Positions 25,153-40,100 of a stretch of 64,000 bases of DNA are shown piece by piece. The notes under the pieces are model-generated. The model saw only the letters and a program-made list of their open reading frames with translations, did no database searches and was not told the DNA's origin. Source of the stretch: Daphnia carinata (lineage: Eukaryota > Arthropoda > Branchiopoda > Diplostraca > Daphniidae). The position numbers and the translations under genes were made by a program. The number at the start of each line of letters is the position of its first letter. The stretch's first letter is position 1. Location of the stretch: contig NC_081334.1 of the NCBI RefSeq assembly GCF_022539665.2, positions 4,278,001-4,342,000 of the forward strand, given 5' to 3'.

Positions 25153-28100
25153 GTTTACAATAAGCAACGAACGAACGAACACTTTGCGCAACCAGACAGC
25201 ACAAATGGCACCAATGCCCAAAATCATTGAAGTGGCTGCAAGATAAACAAAACAAGTTTGCGGGCCTGATCATCTCGAAAGACCGAATTTTTCAATTAGA
25301 CCGTTTCGTAATATTACAAAAGAGGAACCCCGATAATGAGACAAGTTTCGTATTTTGTTTTCCTACTTCCATTGTCGGCTGTAAATTTACATTAACTTCT
25401 TGGTGCAATGACTGGGCAAGAAGCGAATTTCTTATTTTTGTTCGAGGCAAACGCAATGCAAGTCTAAAAGAACGGGTATAGATGCAAATGAGTTCTCGGA
25501 AATGCTGGCCGTTGAAAGAGCATGTCGCTGTACCATGGTAACAAAACCAGCGTACATGTTGCACGCAATTGTTAAAACACACTCAGGAGAAATGAAGTTG
25601 CACGACAGTGCAAAGAAAAACTCTTATCAAACCTTTTTTTTCCAACCATATGTTGCATACGAGTAGCCTATGGGTAATATTTATAGAACGATAGCCGAGG
25701 AATGAACAAAAACAAAACTAGTATTTTTTTTTTTTTTTTTTTTGTGCCAGGCAAAGTATTTCCCGGTATGGACAAGCCGATGGGTCTGGTGTTGATTTCA
25801 ACATTTTAAAAACGAAAGGAGAGATGGAAAGAAAAAGGAAAAAGAATGATGCCGGCAAACAAAAAACCATTTTCAAACAGGAAATGGCAGTGCGTTCTTT
25901 AGTACAAGGAATTGAAAGGATTTGAATGTTATCGGTACAATCTTTTTCTTTCGAACTGAAAATGTAAGAAATTTAAACGTTCAACTATGACTTGGTAACG
26001 CTGACAATGTCATGAATCTTCAGTCAAAACCTTTCCTTTCTCTGCTCGCGACCTCCCAAAATGAATTTAACTTGAAAAAAAAGCAAGACGAGGCCACGCC
26101 AAACGAACAAGTACCAGATATCAATTGAAATTATTTTTCTACAAAAGCACAATGCCAAACGAAGATTAAAAAAAAAAAAAGACTGGGACCAGTTTTGGCT
26201 GAAAAGTGAACGTACAAAATGTCATTTAACCAGAAATTAAAAACTGGGTGATCAAGTGAAACTATGCAATAGCAAAAATGACTATTAATGCTCCTCCTGT
26301 CTGCACGCGTTACCCTTTGAATTTATTGTTCGTTGATTTCAATAGAAAAGAAAGAAAATTAGAAATTTTTTTTGGGGCTCTTCGTGTTAGACGTTATCGT
26401 TTTCTAGGTGTTGTTTGACTAGTGGCCCATGACTCTCCCTTCAATCTCTCTCTTGTTTAAACGTCTCTCTGCCAGTTGTAAACACGTGTATCATGCAAAG
26501 AGAGAGAGTCAAGTTGGGCTGTTTTTGATCGAACTGGTCATACAAAAATGCCCCAACAGTAGAAGAATATGTACGAAAACTATATCGACTCTCGTTTTGT
26601 ACAAATGTGTGAAGATAATTGTTCGAGTCTTACCACCGCAACCGCCATGTACGACTTTCACTTGTAAAAAAAAAAAAAAAAAAAAAAACTAATTCCACAT
26701 AGAAGCCAAAAAAGTAGTTTGCGTTCAATAAATGATGGACTGTCGATCGTCAAGTTGGTTTTCGAACAAACAGAAAAATGATGAATTGCCTCGTGTTCAG
26801 TCGAGCAGACGACAGTGAGAGAAGGAGGAGCACTTTAGGCATCATCAGTAATCGGTAGGGAAAAAAAAAGGAAAATATACCTTTCGATATCTTTTTCAGC
26901 GTAGCCACCTGAACTGATAGTATTGGCCAGTCAGGCAAAACAAAGCCCAAAGGCGTGTGAATCATCGTCGTTCGCATCCACAGCACGAGAAAGGTATTGC
27001 GTGAAAAAGAGTCAATAGAAAAGGGACGCCGAGGATGAAAAGAGACTGAAACTAGGGCACATTCCAGCCAAAAGAAACAAGAAAAGAACATTTTTTTTTT
27101 CTTTTTCAAATGGAGAGCTACTCCTTTTCACAAAAAAAATGAAACCACACAGCAGGGGGTGGGTGCAGAAATACACAACTTTTTCTCTGTCTGAGACAGA
27201 GAGAGAGAGAGAGAGAAATGTACTTGTTTTTTATTGCCTGGGAAGAAAGATGAAGTACTCGCCGATGAAGAGCCAATTGTTGCATCACTACATAGTTGTG
27301 CTGTGCAGGTATTTGTTTAACAAGACCTCGTGTGTGAATATCACGTCCACAGGTATTTTTCGACGTAAAGAAAAACAATTGCACCCACTGTATTCGGAAA
27401 TTGATGTCTTTTCAGACAACAGTCTAACAATAGATTGAAAGGGGGGAAAATGTGAATTCGAATAAAATAAATTAGGCAATGTCGAATGCCGTTGCAGCAA
27501 ATAAAGTTGAAGGAGCAATAGAGGAGCGAATAAATGGCGCCAGTAAATGTGCCGAAAAAAAAACAAACAATTTCTTTTGTTTTTTGTTCTCTAGTTGAAG
27601 AAACCTACAAACAGTAAAACGAAAATATTTTATCAGACAGAAGGATATAAATTAATTGAGCTCTCGTTTTTTTTTTGGGTTGAATGAAATTTCTTAAAAG
27701 AAAATGGGAACACTAATAATGCACTCTGAAGAAAAACGACTTTATGACGCATTTGATTTATTCATAGTTCACGTTTCTCGTCTGTTTTTTTGTGGGATTG
27801 GCGTTGTCAACGGACTCGAGTGAATTTGTTTTATCTAGCTGAGAGAACTGATTGTTACGACTCTTAACGTATTGCCATTGATGCAGGTTTCTTCATACAT
27901 CGCCATATTGGTGCAGTAGAGTTGTGAGCATCCCCGTGGAAAATTCATTCGACAACAATTTCGTTTATTTTATTCCATTAGCCAACACAAATGGGGGCGT
28001 ATCGCAGGAATGTTGTTGGATATTATTACCTTTCCCCCCAAATTTTTATTCCCCAAACAGTGTAGGTAAAATAAAGATGTGGAACATTTTTGTGGTTTAC

Positions 28101-31100
28101 CTCCGACTGATCAAATTTTTTCGACGACAAACAAAACTCTTTCGAAGGAATTGTGACGATGAAAAACTAAAACAGGAATTTCGACCACACAATTAGAAAT
28201 ATTTTACATATCTCAGGTAAAAATTGATTCTGTAAATCGACTGAAAGGTCACGCCTCCTTTCTTTTCTTTTTTTTTTTTTTTTTTCCTAGAAGAGAAGCA
28301 ACTTTCGTTTGCACTACACCGAAAAAATGCAACAGGAGCAAAAGAAATTCCGAAGAAGCCAAAAGCTCGTAATCGTATGCACATCGTGATGAAAGAGTCA
28401 CGACCGGACGTCATTGTATGCCCCGTCTATAGACCCTGATACATCTATATCGTCTGTTCACGAATCGTGTTGAAAGAAAATGTTTACATCTGGAAAAAAT
28501 CTCCACACAAGATGGAGGGCAAAGAAACAAGAAAAAAAAAACGATGCCAACGATTATGGCCGCCCAAATCAACACATCACAATGGAAAAAAACCCCGATT
28601 TTTTACTGGCAAATTGATGGAATTTAAAAATTCGTGATGGAATATAAAACTGTTTTTTTTTTCTCCCCATTGTCTAATATTTAGAGACGGCACGCGACAT
28701 CAACGTGACACGATGACGGGACACTAAAAAAACAACAAAATACCTCCCCCTCCATTTTTTTTTAGTTCTTCTCCCACGTTATTCACGTAGAATAAAAAGG
28801 TATCCAATAACACGCGATAGGTCTGGTGGTGTGTGTGCGTGCGTGAGCAAACAATGGAGATGAGTCTTTTTTACGGTTTTGTTTGCACAATTAGATTTTT
28901 TTTTCATGTCCTTTTTTTTTGCGCCAGGACCCTGAAATGTGACCCTCTAAAGTAACCAAATAGGACACTAGGGGGAGGATGTGCGTCCCCATAATCAGCT
29001 AATGGATAACGTCGATAGCATCACGCCGATGCGGCGCAAAAATAAAAAAAAATGGAGTTAAACTTGATGTGAATTAAATTGTCCACTCTATTATGGAGGT
29101 AAGGTAGAAAGTAGAGCAAGTATGTAGAGGAGCCTCCTGTTGCGAGGCTCGATGAATCAAAAAGGAAACTTACCAGCCTCTCTTTCCTTTGCCGGATGAT
29201 GTATGTACATGCATTGGGCGCTGCAGCCGAAAGAACAAAATGTCCTAATAAAGAAACTGAACTGACCCCCATGACGTACACACACGTACATCTATAATAC
29301 GGGCTTGGAATAAATTTTAAAGAATTACAAAAAAAAAAAGGGAAAAACGGCTCATTTTTCTTTGAGATTTACGTTATTACATCAGCCCCGTTACACATAA
29401 ACATGACTGCCGTATATATTGTGGACGTAGGGCAGTTTAGACGCTGTGCATAATGACCTGTTCACGACGTTCTCCACTTTTTTCTTTTTTTCTTTTTTCC
29501 AATCTATATCATTGCGTTTAACAACAAATATTTTTTTTTGTTTTTTTTTCGACATGCACAACGTTCTTTTTTGTTTGCATCTAATTAATAACCCGTTGTC
29601 GATCAGTTGCTCCGATCGCTTTTTCTAGTTTCGCATTCGGGGATTTTTCTTTTAAATAATTTACAGGTTACTCACTGGTGCAGTAAGCGACGTTTTTAAC
29701 ATCATGTAAGACGACATGTAGAGAGGCTTAAGTTAATATGAAAAGGTCGAGATTTGAATGCAAAAAATCGGCAAACAGTCACGATCTTACACGACGATGA
29801 GATTGCATTTTACTGTCGGCCCCAAAAATCCACGCAAAGTTAGAAATCTTGGAACCCCATTTCTACAGCCGTACAAGACAAAGATATCGCATTCAACTTT
29901 GTTATTATTATTATTTTTTTTTTTTTATATGAGAGCCTGACGTTAGTTCCATACACAAATCTCTTTTTCTTTTAGTTAGAAAGACGGGCAGAAAGCCGTT
30001 TTACTGGAAGAGAGCGTATCAGAATTATCTCAACTGGAGCGACCATGACTGCAATCAGCCACCATAAAAGGTTGTTGTGTTTGCCCTTTTCTTTCTTTTT
30101 TATTTTTCTGTGCCATCCGACGTCCAAATCATATCGTCATCTTACGACTGTTGTGCCGGCCTTTCATTAAAAGACGTGCGTCTCTATCTTTGTGTGCGTG
30201 CACAACAATTAGGTTGCTGGCCGCCAGACATTTACACAACAGACCAGCCATGTTTGACTAGATAAAAAAAAAAAAAAAAAAAAGAAGACCCAACTCGCGA
30301 TGCACTCCGATGTTCAAAGATTCTCTTACGAAAAATGCGATCAAAGAAAAAAATTGTTTTGATGGAGAAATTCGTGCTGATGGTTTGGGAAACATAAATA
30401 GGTCAACGCTGCAAATGTATTTGACCGTGATTTTTATAGTAGACTATTTCTTACTTTTTTTTTTTTTTTTGATCGAATGGTAGAAAGAGTGGGGGGAGTG
30501 AAAAATCTCTACACCAAAAAAAAATGATGGTAATCTATGAAAAGTAAGTAGTGAAAGTTTGTACCCAAACAGCCTCTCCCAGATTTTCTCTGATATTTTA
30601 AGTGCCACTAGATTTAAAACAGCGAAGAATTCACCTTCGTTTTTCTTTTTGTTTTAGGCCACGAGGTTACATCAAGAAACTGTGAAAAATCGTGACCAAC
30701 TATATAACATCGGGTGGCTATTTGAGATCTTAGCAGAGCCCCCATATTTCGTTGCCGAACTCTTTTGCTTCCATTCACGCGTGAAAGTTGTTTTGATTTT
30801 GTTTTTTGAAAAAGAAAAAAAAAATTCGGGGCCCGACAATCATCATCGCTAATTGTAGAGATCCTGCCACAGCCAAAAAAAAAAAAAAAAGTGTAAAAAA
30901 TTACAAGGCAGTAAAGGGACGTCGTTAACAGCCGCATAATAGAAGATGAAGAGAAAAATAAACGTTAAAAAATAGATCGCTGATTCGTTTTTTTTTTATT
31001 GAATTTCACGTTGTCCTGAGAAAACTGTAGGCGTCCGAAAATAATCACATCGTACGGCTGGCCTTAATCTCCGCAAAGCCAAAACGTTTTAATAATTACA

Positions 31101-34100
31101 GACGTTTTGTTCAAAGTGTTGTTGTTATTGCTCTCCATTACGCCAGCCGTCGTTTTTTAAAACGTGCGGGATTTTTATTCTTTTTTTTTTTTTTTCAAAA
31201 AAGAAACGCTACATTTTTTTTTTATTTCAAGAAATAATAATAAAAAAAGTAATATTTTGACAGCATTAAGTAAGAAAATGAAAGCGCAGGGACGAATTGT
31301 TCCGAATTCGAAAAGAGCGCAAAAGAATAAAACAAGGAGCGCGGAATGAAGGGATTTGAATTCAACTACCGTCGCAGAAGCTTTAATTTTGTTTTAAAAA
31401 GAAAAAAAAAAAAAATGTAGAGCTTTTACTTATAGGAGAAAATACGACTTTTAGTGATGACCAGCTGTTTATTTGTTGGATGGGAACTCGATAATGGACT
31501 GCGCGTGACTGGATGCGATTGCACGGCGGCTTCAAGTCACGTCCCTCAATGCGCCTTTCAAAATTGGATGATAAAACAGGAACAAAAAACAAAAAGCCTT
31601 ATATATGTATATGTATATACAATATACATATAATTAGAAGCATAAATAACGGGAGAGAGGGGTTGCTCGTTGCCGATATGATTAGATAAAGGCACGCACG
31701 GACGTATATATCAGACGGGCCATCAGATCGTCGCCACCCTTCTTCATAACCACGTCATCACAGGTGGTCCATTCGCTTCTCCTTTTTTTGACAGATGGCA
31801 CACATAAAAACAATTGATCGTGTTTTCACCGTGACGTCACCTCTGACCCAATGTTGCATTTCGATTTCAAGTCTTTTTCGAAATTAAATCAGCGATTGCC
31901 TCTTATTTAAAAGATGAATATCAGGTGGAACGCAAGAGTCGCTTTTTGCCAATCTCTCTCTCTCTCTCTCTCGTCTGGACGAAATAAAAGCCAATTAAAA
32001 ATGGCAACCGTTGACCTTTTCGGACCGGATATTGCTTCAAAGAGGAGGACCTTGAGGAAATTCCCCTGGTCTATGTAAAAAAAAAAAAAAATCAGGTTTC
32101 GATAGAATAAGGAATGCACGTTTTATATGGCTCGTAATCAAACCAAATTGGATTGATTGAACTATATACGTCATTAAATATAGACTACTTGCTGTAGAGT
32201 GGATGATAAGCAATGCGCACATCCGCATTCCGCCTTTCTTCGTGTTAGCACAAGCAGAGGGGGCCCTTTTGCTCTCGATTTTTGGCCATTGATTGGCTAC
32301 CTCTAGTGCGCATGACTCGTCGCCTCTTCTACTTGTACACGCACAGGATATAGGCAAGGATTTCCGGGTCACGTTCGCACGCACACACACGCGTACCCAA
32401 TGACTGAAGACGTGGGTGGAGCAATCCAACTCATCTCATTTTCTTTAAAAAAAACACATTTCACGTGGTCAACAATGCATCCGTTTGGTCCGTCTCTTTC
32501 AAATCGTATTTTCGTTTTAAAATTTAAAGTCGGCCTCTTTTCAATAAAAAAAAGGCAATTGACCATCGTGAATAGAGCATTTTGCCGGCCGATAGTTGGA
32601 CTCTATACCTGTCGAAAAAAAATTGGCTGCCTAGTATGCATTCCCGAAATAATGGAGAGCAGTAGTCGTGAATCACGAAACAATCGGGACGCAGCGTGAG
32701 CTTTGCTTCCCACTGGAGAAACAACATCAGCCGACAGGATCTGGAAATTCGTTTTCAATTGCCCAACAACGGCCAGTGAGATTCTTTAGCGATAATGGCG
32801 CCCGAAATTTTCATTTCTTTTTTCTTTTTGGACGTCTGTAGACGATGTCGATCTCTTTGTTCGCTACGCAGATGGCAGACGTTGTGAAATGCGCGTGAAA
32901 AAAAGGTGCCAAAAAAGAAAAAAAAAGGGAGGGTCACCCAAGCGAAAGAAAGGGCGGAGGCGTCGACGACACGTGTCCTCCCAATCACAATGTCCTTCTC
33001 AACTGTCCCCTCTATCACAATGCACGCACTAAAAGGAAAGTTTAAAAAATAAATAAATAAATGAAACTTGCAAGTCTTTTATCTTAAGGTGGGCCGAACA
33101 ATTCGGCCAGCTGTTAAGAACGAAGAAAAACGCTGGGCCGTAAAAATGAGTGGGGCCGTCATCGTTTCGACACGCATCTATTTGATTTTATCATTTGACG
33201 GTCACGGGGAAACGGGTCGTCCTTGCCACGTGACGATTTCGACAAGGCTGTAACAGAAAATGAAAATGTATCTATTTTAACTTTTAGTTTCGTTTCGAAA
33301 AGCTGAACAACGTAATGAGGAAGCCGATGGGCGTTGGCCGGTTCTATTGCCCGTGTGTTGCGCGCTCTTGTTTGCGTAGCGTAGCGCATCGTTTGTCTTT
33401 TGTCAGGCTGGTACGGTAGATAGACGCACGCGGGATAATGGCGTTCAAACAGGAACCCCTAACCGACCATTAAATCAACATTAAATCAGCGCGTGTGTGT
33501 ATACGTGTGTGTCTCGTTTTAATAATAAATCTTGATGAAATTGAACACCCGGAACTGGAAGCGTTCCAGCCATTGGAACGGAATTTTGCGATAGAAATCA
33601 AAGTGTTTTTTGGATGCGGTTCATTGCAATTCAGTTCAATTTCAAGATGAAAAAAATAAATAAATAAAATAAAGTAAAAGCAAAGTTGCAAACCAAGGTC
33701 GTGAGAGGGTGAGCCAAACGGAGCATCGGATCACGCGGAAGTGCAGAGGAAATGTAATGTAGGTCCCACAAGGGCGTGGTGACCTCCGATGCGGCTAACG
33801 TTTGTCTTGTTTTTTGTAAGCGTTTCGCATTTAAGTTTTCAAAAAAATAAAATAAAATTGCCCTAGTTTTTTTGTTTTTAAAAATTATTCAATCCTTTTT
33901 CACGAGCGGTGGTTGTGGCAAGAAAAAGAGAGAGAGAGAGAGAAAGAGATAGTTATCCGATAGTTATCCAACATCTCATGCAAATGAGGGACATCAGACA
34001 AATGTAAACTAATTCACAGAATTTTTTTTTTTTTTTTGGTATTAAAGGAATGAAACAAGATGCCATTCTCGGATTGACTTGCTCGAAAAAATTGGACGAC

Positions 34101-37100
34101 GAAAGAAAATGTTGTCGATACGCAAAAAAAAAAAAAAAAAAAAAAAAATCAAAATCACGAACAGCGGTTCGTGACAAAATGGGGCATTTGACATCAATCA
34201 CCTTTGCTAATGGCATTTGCCCAATAGATCGTCCCTTTACCTACCCACTAACCGAACGATTGTTTCATAGGGAACGGTCGAAACGAAAAGAAACTCAGGT
34301 ACCTGATTCTGATGCATCCAACGTTCTCGTGTATCGGCAATTGAACAGTCGGCTTCACAAATGTCGGTAGGAATTGACGGGCCGTTACGTAACTGCACGT
34401 GTTCACACACACACGGCTGCAAGGTGTTTCGCTCAATTGCCGCAGGAAGAGAGAAAAAAGGGAAAGAGGAAACAAAAGGACCTTGACGAATGACGTCTAC
34501 AACCAACAGCACAAAAAAAACAAAAACAAATGATTTGAAACGTTTGAAAAAAAAAAGGGGAAAGAAAAAAAAAGGAAAAAACCAGGTAGGACGATTTGAG
34601 AAAAAAAAGACGGACAAAGATAGGGCGTTATTGACCTTGTAGGTTTCAGTAAGTCGATATGAATCAGAGTGGAACGTCTCGGTCCGTCGAGAAAACAAAA
34701 GAAAATCAGTGCGCTATCTGCATACCGACTCATTGTCTCATTATCGTTGTCCACATTGCAAGGGGATTTCCCGTCTCTTCCTCTCTCTCTGTATTCAATT
34801 GCATCTGGCACTTTTGCGATCGATTTGAAGTGGGCGTGGTCGCTGATTCAAGTGACAAAAAAAAATGTACCAAAACTTCCGTTTAGCGTTTACATCCAAA
34901 CCTCGAAATGTGTATCAACTGCGCCTGCTGGCTATAGAGGTGATGGCCCACATAATCACGCTAGACGTCAGTGAGGGGGATGAGAAGCCGGAACACGTCC
35001 CCCCGCATGATTTACTGATGTTTCTCTCTTTTTTTTTTCCCCTACATTAAAAATACATTTAAAAAAAAAAAGAAACGGGGAGTGATGATAGTTGATGACC
35101 CGTCAATGTACTCGCCGTTGTTTTTCGACATTCTAAACGATGACAAACGACAGGGAAGAAAGGATTCAGTAGGATAACTGAAAAAAACAAAAACAAAAAT
35201 GAAAGGTAAGTCATTTGCATACAAGTATTTTCATTAGAATTTCGCCTAAACTTGCTTGACAATCGAAAATGAAGTCGATGTCAACTGATTGCCGGGTACC
35301 AGGTGTTGTGGCTGCAACATTCGTACGATTTTTTTGGGCGTGGCCATTTGCAAACGTCTTTTTCGTACCAAGTGTTGATGAATTTCGTATTTTTCAACGT
35401 ACGCAGGTGACGTGAGTAGAAGGGAAATAGACGTACATTTGGCGTTGTATAATTACTAGCCTAATTTATTGAGCATAGAAGGAGGACACACACACACACA
35501 CACTTTTGCTTTCATCACGTTCTAGATGTTTCTTGTGCGTTCGTGTACTTATTTACACGGAACGAAAAATTTTGAGACGAAAAAAAAAAAGCGAATTACC
35601 TTGGACAAAGATGTCGTTCCATAGCAACAAACTAGCTGGGCTACGTCCTGAAAAATCTGATGACCAAATCCAAAAAACAGACCGGTCCAACCGGTTTTTT
35701 TTTTTTTTGCTCTTTTATTTGGACATTTTTTTTTTTTTTTTCGCAATGAGATTTTTTTTGAGCCACAGGCGTCAAATCATTGTTGTTTCACGTGATTCGT
35801 CACGTCTTCAGGCCAAAATTTGCTGATCGATGTGCTGCAAACCTCTTTAAATACACAGACCAGCAGGTTGTGTGGGGTTTGTTAAGAAGAAGAAAAAAGA
35901 AAGAAGGAGAGGGTCACCTGGACATTGACGAATTATTTTGTTATAGACTCTGTAATCAGTTAATATTATTACCCATGCCGACAACTAGAATTTCAAGAAA
36001 AAAAAAAAATATTCAGCGTTGCACGCGTGATGGAATAGCCGAACATTTTTTTCTTTTCCCCTCGCCATTCTTTTCTAATTTCAATGCATAGAGACAAGCA
36101 AATTTGCGTTTATTTGTTTAGGTTTTTTTGATGAGTTGACGATGAGCTCCTTATTTGGATGCACGATTGCATTTCAACCGAAATACGCATCGTTTCGCCA
36201 CAATTGGCATAGAGCACCAAGTTTGATGGATGATTGTAATAACAACAACACGAAGAGAATCGAAAGCCTTTCGAATAGACGACTAACGAAGTCGTTTGAT
36301 TTTTTTTCCCATACCCCCGCACCTTGATTGTGTACCGCGTGTTTTGAACGTGTCTCTGTGTGTCTTTGTCAAAAGAAATTGAAGAGTCACATGGCAGATG
36401 TTTTCATTCTCGGGCCATTTCTTTTCTTTCTTTCCTCTGTTCTACACGGCTGGAACAGCAGGAAAAAAAAAAACGGATCGTACGAATGCCAAAAAAAAAG
36501 GAGATAGAAATCAGCCAGTTCATTGGATCTCCCAGGTGCTGGGCAGAGGAAAGAAGGGGGGGGGGGGTGGACCCTGAGACAGCAGTTTGTCTTGTCTGCG
36601 GTGTAATCTACTAGATCATACTGGAACACGTAATGGAAGAGAAAACGGTTTGGAATCGATCAAGCGATGGTCTTTTGAAAATTGCGTATGACGTCATCTC
36701 TTCCGGATGGAAAATATGTCCCCGACTGTCTCAAGGCCGTCACGTCCCGCTCGCCATTGCCTACCCTTAAACATATATCTACGTTTAATTGAGCTGTTAA
36801 ATGTAATTGAGCAAGTGATCTGACCCTCATTTTTTTTTTTTACCAACCTGATTAATGAAACACGAATACTGTTTTTGTTTTTTTTTAAATATCCGGCGTA
36901 ACGGATACGACTATAAGGAAGCTGTTGCATTTCCGGTTGACATATCGAGACGAATGGAATGGATCAATTAAAAAAATGTTTATTGAGATCGGGCAACGAG
37001 ATCGTGTCAACCTTCAACACCTGCGCTGGAACAATTGCCTTTACAGCTTCCAATTTTTTATTGTTGTTGTGTGTGTGTATGGTTGCATTAACAAGAACAA

Positions 37101-40100
37101 TAGACGCACAAACAAAAAAGGTACGAAAAATTTCAATGTCACCTGGCGATCATACGGCCCCCTTGTGCTACTTCCGGTTTTTTGTGTGTGCGGTTAATCA
37201 TGACGTTCTACGAATAAAGGGGGGCAAAACAAATTTTTTTTTTTTTTTGCACGATAAGGAACAGACGATGGCATTTAAATTAACCTTCACGGCTGTACGA
37301 ATCTCGGTGACGTTACAGCCTATTGGATGCCGTAAGTAGTTGGTGACCCCTTTCGGGGCCTGTAATGAAGTGCCAAAGTGAGTGCCAAAAAAAAAAAAAG
37401 AGAAAGCTGCGTGAGAAAGATGATTGATTCCAAATGAAAGTGAAATCGCGCTGCACCAAGTCAATGATCTCTGCAAATATTCACGCGGCTCTTTTTATTG
37501 TTTTGGAGCTGACGCGTGTCCAGCCGAGAAAACGAGTCGAACGAACATATCGGCCTCAATTTGCTATTCTTAGCAACCTGAAATTATAGTACGAGTGTCA
37601 TCAATCAGTCCACTGGTCGATAAAGCGAACGTTGGACCCTTTCGATCACGCCGGGATAATGAAGTGAACGACAAGTCTACCTTTGAAGAAAAGGCCGAAA
37701 TGTATTCGAACTGGATTCGAAAATCAACCAGATGATTCCCGTTCATTTTCGATGCCATCTATAAATAGGATTTCGTATAATTTAATCATTTGCACTTATC
37801 AGACATGGCGACACTCGGCCAAAAGATTCTTTTCTTTATTCCCCCTTCAATTTGTCTCCGTACCGCAATTGCTTGCTGGTCACTTGCAAATAGAATCCAT
37901 CGTGACAGGGACACGCAACGATCGCAATTTCAACATCAGATATTTTTTGGTCTGACCGGCTCCCCTTCCCTATCACCGACCCGCCAAAAAAAAAAAGTGA
38001 TCGACTTGGCACGATATTCAGGGCAATCATGATTGCGTAATGATATTTTTCCTATGAAAAAGCATCTCATCATCAAAAGATTTGCATTTAATCGGTCGAC
38101 TCTGTTTTCCTATGTACGGCATTTAATACGTTCGTCTTGATCTTTATATTCAAATGAGGAATGGTCCTATCGTTATACACCATAAAGCAGAGTTATGGTA
38201 GTAAAAACTAGATCAAAAAGAGCGATTGATGATTATTGGACGGATGTACACAGTCGACCTCGGTCCAGCCCCCCCACTAAACTGCACAGGCCTCCTTTTT
38301 ATATTTCATCCCCTATATGCAGACCAGACCTAATTACGATCGTCTGCCACGCAACGTGATTTAGCGCCAAGCAATTAAAAGACCAATGCAATGTGTGTTG
38401 TAGATAACGAGATAACACCAATTGGCACGTTGCCTTACATTTAAATAGAACCAGCTAGGATTTTTTCGAATCGCATCGTTTTTTTTGTTTTTTTTTACGT
38501 TTAGATTATTTTTTTTTTTTTTTCATCATCTGGCCTTCAACATGTTCGATGATAACGCCGCGAGACAAACTCAACTGCAATCATGTTTCGCCTTCTAGTT
38601 GGTCGTTTTTTTTTTTTTTGTATTTTTTGTGCCAGAAAAAGTGTTGAAGAAAAAAAAAGAGCAAATCATTTGCATATGTATGCATCGTCGATTTGGTGGA
38701 CTCGAGTATCCGCGATTGGTGTGGGACACATAACTCGTTTTTTTTTTTTTGCTATCCATCTCTCTGGAACTGAGGCCCCCCTCTTCCCCCCCCCATAAAA
38801 AATGTTGACTAGAAACATAACAAAACAAAAAAAAAAAAAAAAAACTGGATGACATTGAAATTCTTGTTTTTTTTGCTTAACATAAAGGCAGCCAAAAATG
38901 TATATGATCAGACACGCACGCTGAAGAGTCTTATAAAATTGGCCAGTATGGCAGGTAGCAGCAGAGACTCACGGTGGGTATTCGATTCTTTGTCCCGAGG
39001 AAGCCACGCAAGAATAAAAAAAAAAAAAAACTCGGTGTCCTTACCTGTCGATGAATAAAATTTCAGTTGCGAATCAACTATTCGAAAGAGGCCATCATCA
39101 TTTCACCTCTTCGTATAAAAAATATAATATAGAATTTAATTACAAACGGGTTGCAACACACACCATCATCATAAAGACGTTTGTTTGAATAGGTCCACGT
39201 GCCGTGACCCGCGAACAGAGGGGGTAATTGAAGTCACGCCCTTTTTTTATTGTCAACAAAAAAAAAAGTGGTGGTCATCAATGCCCCTTCCTGCTTTAAC
39301 CGCGTGCGTGATGCGTCAATAGATCGTTACCATCCAATGTATATTTCGCCAATGAAAAATTAAAAAAAAACGATCGATAAATGACAGGTTTATTTAAAAA
39401 CTAAGTGTTTAAAAGGCATCAGTGTAAAAATGTCATTTTACTATAATGACTTTTCAAATAATGACTCACGTTGTTTGAATTAACGTCAACACATCCGACA
39501 ACGCCGCCGTCCGAGAGCCAGGGAATGCCATTACGTAAGTTGGATTCACCCGTGATCGTGATGCACCGAAGACAAAGGGGCAAAAACAAGTTGCTGATTG
39601 ACTTATTCATTAACAACGATCGCATTGCGTGCTGCTGACTTTGTAAGTGAACAAGCACCATTTTCATTCCTCTCTACTCTTTTCTCGCTCCGAGTGCAAA
39701 CAGTTGTGTCCAACTAGCGTGACTTGTATGCAAATGGTTTCTTTTTTTTTTTTTGAATCACACGGTGTTACACGGCGTGTGTACGTGCCGCAATTGGCAT
39801 AGATTTTTTTTTTTCGCCAACAATTCCTAGAAGTTCGTCATCGTCTCGCCAATTGAGTGGTGCCTGCCATCATTGTGGGCCACTATTTGCATATGCGTTG
39901 CCTTGATGTATTGCAGGGGAAAAGCAATAGACTGGCAAGTCTTTTTGCCTTGGCAACAGGGGCAAAACGCAAAAATTCGCGAATGATTCAGTTAAACACG
40001 ACCGGTTTACCGGTAATGGCTCCGTTTTTGTTTGTTTGTTTTTTGTTTTTTTTTCATTTGATTTATGATACCCAATTTTAGACAGTAAATGCAATTATAT

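Noticed and set aside
25292-25582. Minus-strand ORF with scattered Cys/His upstream of makorin
   Set aside because: Tested as the missing first CCCH exon, but Cys/His spacing does not fit C-X7-C-X5-C-X3-H. The makorin start at 25152 already joins in frame (phase 2) with exon 2.
34237-34698. 153-codon minus-strand ORF
   Set aside because: Phe-rich frame made of A/T runs, without domain or splice consistency.
36959-37339. 126-codon plus-strand ORF with a hydrophobic stretch
   Set aside because: It looked like a signal or membrane segment, but no family motif, no continuing exon, and it runs through a T homopolymer into low-complexity Phe.
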